Shown piece after piece: positions 5,147-5,895 of a stretch of 5,895 nucleotides of DNA (positions within the stretch are counted from its first letter, which is position 1; each line of letters starts with the position of its first letter). The position numbers and the translations under genes were made by a program. Origin of the DNA: Methanomicrobia archaeon LH_S13 (GTDB lineage Archaea > Halobacteriota > Syntropharchaeia > Alkanophagales > Methanospirareceae); contig JAGXOR010000086.1 in the NCBI GenBank assembly GCA_023659785.1, positions 1-5,895 on the forward strand, in the 5' to 3' direction. Below the pieces are notes generated by a model. The model was not told the origin of the DNA and searched no databases. It saw only the letters and a list, made by a program, of their open reading frames with translations.

Positions 5147-5844
5147 AACACTGATCCTTTGTATATCACAATAATAATCTTACCCAAAAATTAGATACAC
5201 CTACTGACACAGGTAATTTGACCGGGACGAAATCGCCGAGCAGTAGGAGGCATGTAATGATCTCAAAGAGTCCAGCGACAGGGGGCATAACGTTTACGAG
5301 TTCTGGTGGGACATGGGCTGCTGAACTCCGTAAGGCTGGATAAGATGCGATAGTAATAAAAGGAAAAGCAGAGAAGCCCACCTACTTATGGGCGACTGAC
5401 GGCGGTGTGGAGTTCAGGGATGCCAGTAAATACTGGGGTAAATATGTGATTGAAGTGGATGATGGGATAAGAGCGGAAACGGATGAGAAAGCGATGAAGA
5501 TAATTTCCGAGAACGATGTCACGAAAGAAGGGGGAGGGCTATATTCATACGGAACCGCTGTGCTTACGAACATCATCAATGCTTCCGGGATTTATCCCAC
5601 GAGGAACTTCCAGACTGGTGTGTTTAAGGATGCTGAAGAGATTTCAGGGGAGAAGATGGCAGAGACGATTCTTGTGAAGAGGACTGCATGTCATGAATGC
5701 CCGATGGAATGCGGAAGATGGATAAAGATAGAGAAAGGGAAGTATAAGGGAATAGAAGGCGAGAGTCTTGAATATGAGACGAGCTGGGCATTCGGCGGTC
5801 AGTGCGGCGTTAGCGATTTGGGTGCGCTTGCAAAAGTGAACTAG
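5147..5844 (+). pseudogene. aldehyde:ferredoxin oxidoreductase (AOR) gene remnant
   Basis: Remnant of a tungsten-dependent AOR, a family that oxidises aldehydes to acids with ferredoxin. From 5212 one frame gives GNLTGT, HVMISKSPATGG, SSGGTWAAELRKAG, then TAA (5341-5343) where the family has tyrosine, then DAIVIKGKAEKPTYLW, VEFRDASKYWGK (5407-5442), YGTAVLTNIINASGIYPTRN (5548-5607), the iron-sulfur motif CHECPMEC (5689-5712), LEYETSWAFGGQCGVSDLGA (5770-5829) and a TAG at 5842-5844. Further damage: the segment between WGK and YGTAVL is about 65 residues shorter than in typical AORs, removing the IGPAGEN and RAAGRGG(V)G region that contributes to tungstopterin binding; the N-terminus is unreadable except a possible NTDPL (5147-5161) in another frame; and roughly the last 400 residues are absent. 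Typical family length is about 600 residues. GTG5407 could open a 145-codon frame, but no ribosome site precedes it. Family and pseudogene status are confident; the 5' limit is approximate. Confidence 0.92.
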
Positions 5845-5895
5845 TGCAACGTTTCCAAAATAATACGGCAACATTTATATAGGGGTGGTTCCATA
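5845..5895 (+). promoter_or_regulatory. TATA-like promoter for a gene beyond the window
   Basis: After the pseudogene stop, homology to AOR ends within two codons (Cys-Asn). TTTATATA at 5874-5881 is a good archaeal TATA match; initiation would be expected roughly 25 bp downstream, just past the window edge. GGGGTGG (5882-5888) lies too close to the TATA box to be the ribosome site of that transcript. No start codon of a following gene is seen. Confidence 0.45.

Noticed and set aside
5082..5155. C/D-box small RNA after ycaO (GATGAT near 5082-5087, CTGA at 5151-5154).
   Set aside because: The C box is not exact and is inside the ycaO stop region; internal C' and D' boxes are not convincing.
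5407..5844. A stand-alone 145-codon gene starting at GTG5407 encoding an iron-sulfur domain.
   Set aside because: It begins inside a conserved AOR strand, has no ribosome site, continues the same frame as sequence upstream of the TAA, and lacks domains needed for an AOR; best treated as part of a pseudogene.
5842..5850. Readthrough of TAG 5842-5844 as pyrrolysine.
   Set aside because: The codons after TAG match AOR only for Cys-Asn and then diverge, and the gene has other lesions, so readthrough would not restore an enzyme.

Overview
The window reads as ordinary archaeal chromosome with one decayed gene at its right end. Archaeal origin is supported by an archaeal-type TruD, an RPA-like OB-fold protein, a THEP1-family NTPase, an Mth938-like protein, AT-rich TATA-type promoters and mostly weak or absent Shine-Dalgarno sites. 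The most informative gene is a YcaO of the McrA-glycine thioamidation group (methanogenesis marker protein 1). It implies a host with methyl-coenzyme M reductase, so a methanogen, an anaerobic methanotroph (ANME) or another alkane oxidiser. An ANME-1-like lineage would fit the mix of methanogenesis marker and tungsten aldehyde oxidoreductase remnant, but this window cannot fix the lineage.

Layout. At 33-1535 (+) lies truD, tRNA pseudouridine synthase D. It converges on, and overlaps by 45 bp, a minus-strand pair: a THEP1-type NTPase (1491-2063) preceded in its operon by an Mth938-like small protein (2078-2431). From the other side of an 84-bp divergent spacer runs an RPA-like protein with two OB folds (2516-3229, +). 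It ends 6 bp from a second minus-strand pair: an unrecognised charged 100-residue protein (3236-3538), preceded by a 79-residue LIM-like zinc protein (3557-3796). A very short divergent spacer of about 45 bp, with two oppositely placed TATA-like elements, separates that pair from ycaO (3842-5086, +). The remaining 0.8 kb holds a degraded aldehyde:ferredoxin oxidoreductase gene (about 5147-5844, +) with an in-frame TAA, a missing internal block that normally helps bind the tungstopterin, and no C-terminal two thirds. A TATA-like box at 5874-5881 probably serves a gene beyond the window.

How the genes work together. Most are unrelated housekeeping or accessory functions: tRNA modification, nucleotide hydrolysis and single-stranded DNA binding. 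The one context worth testing is the divergent arrangement of the zinc-protein/unknown-protein pair against the YcaO that installs thioglycine in McrA, since no TfuA partner gene is adjacent. I see no CRISPR array, tRNA, rRNA or recognisable transposase. Nothing here is clearly a new multi-gene system; the best leads are the unknown pair beside ycaO and the decay pattern of the AOR gene.
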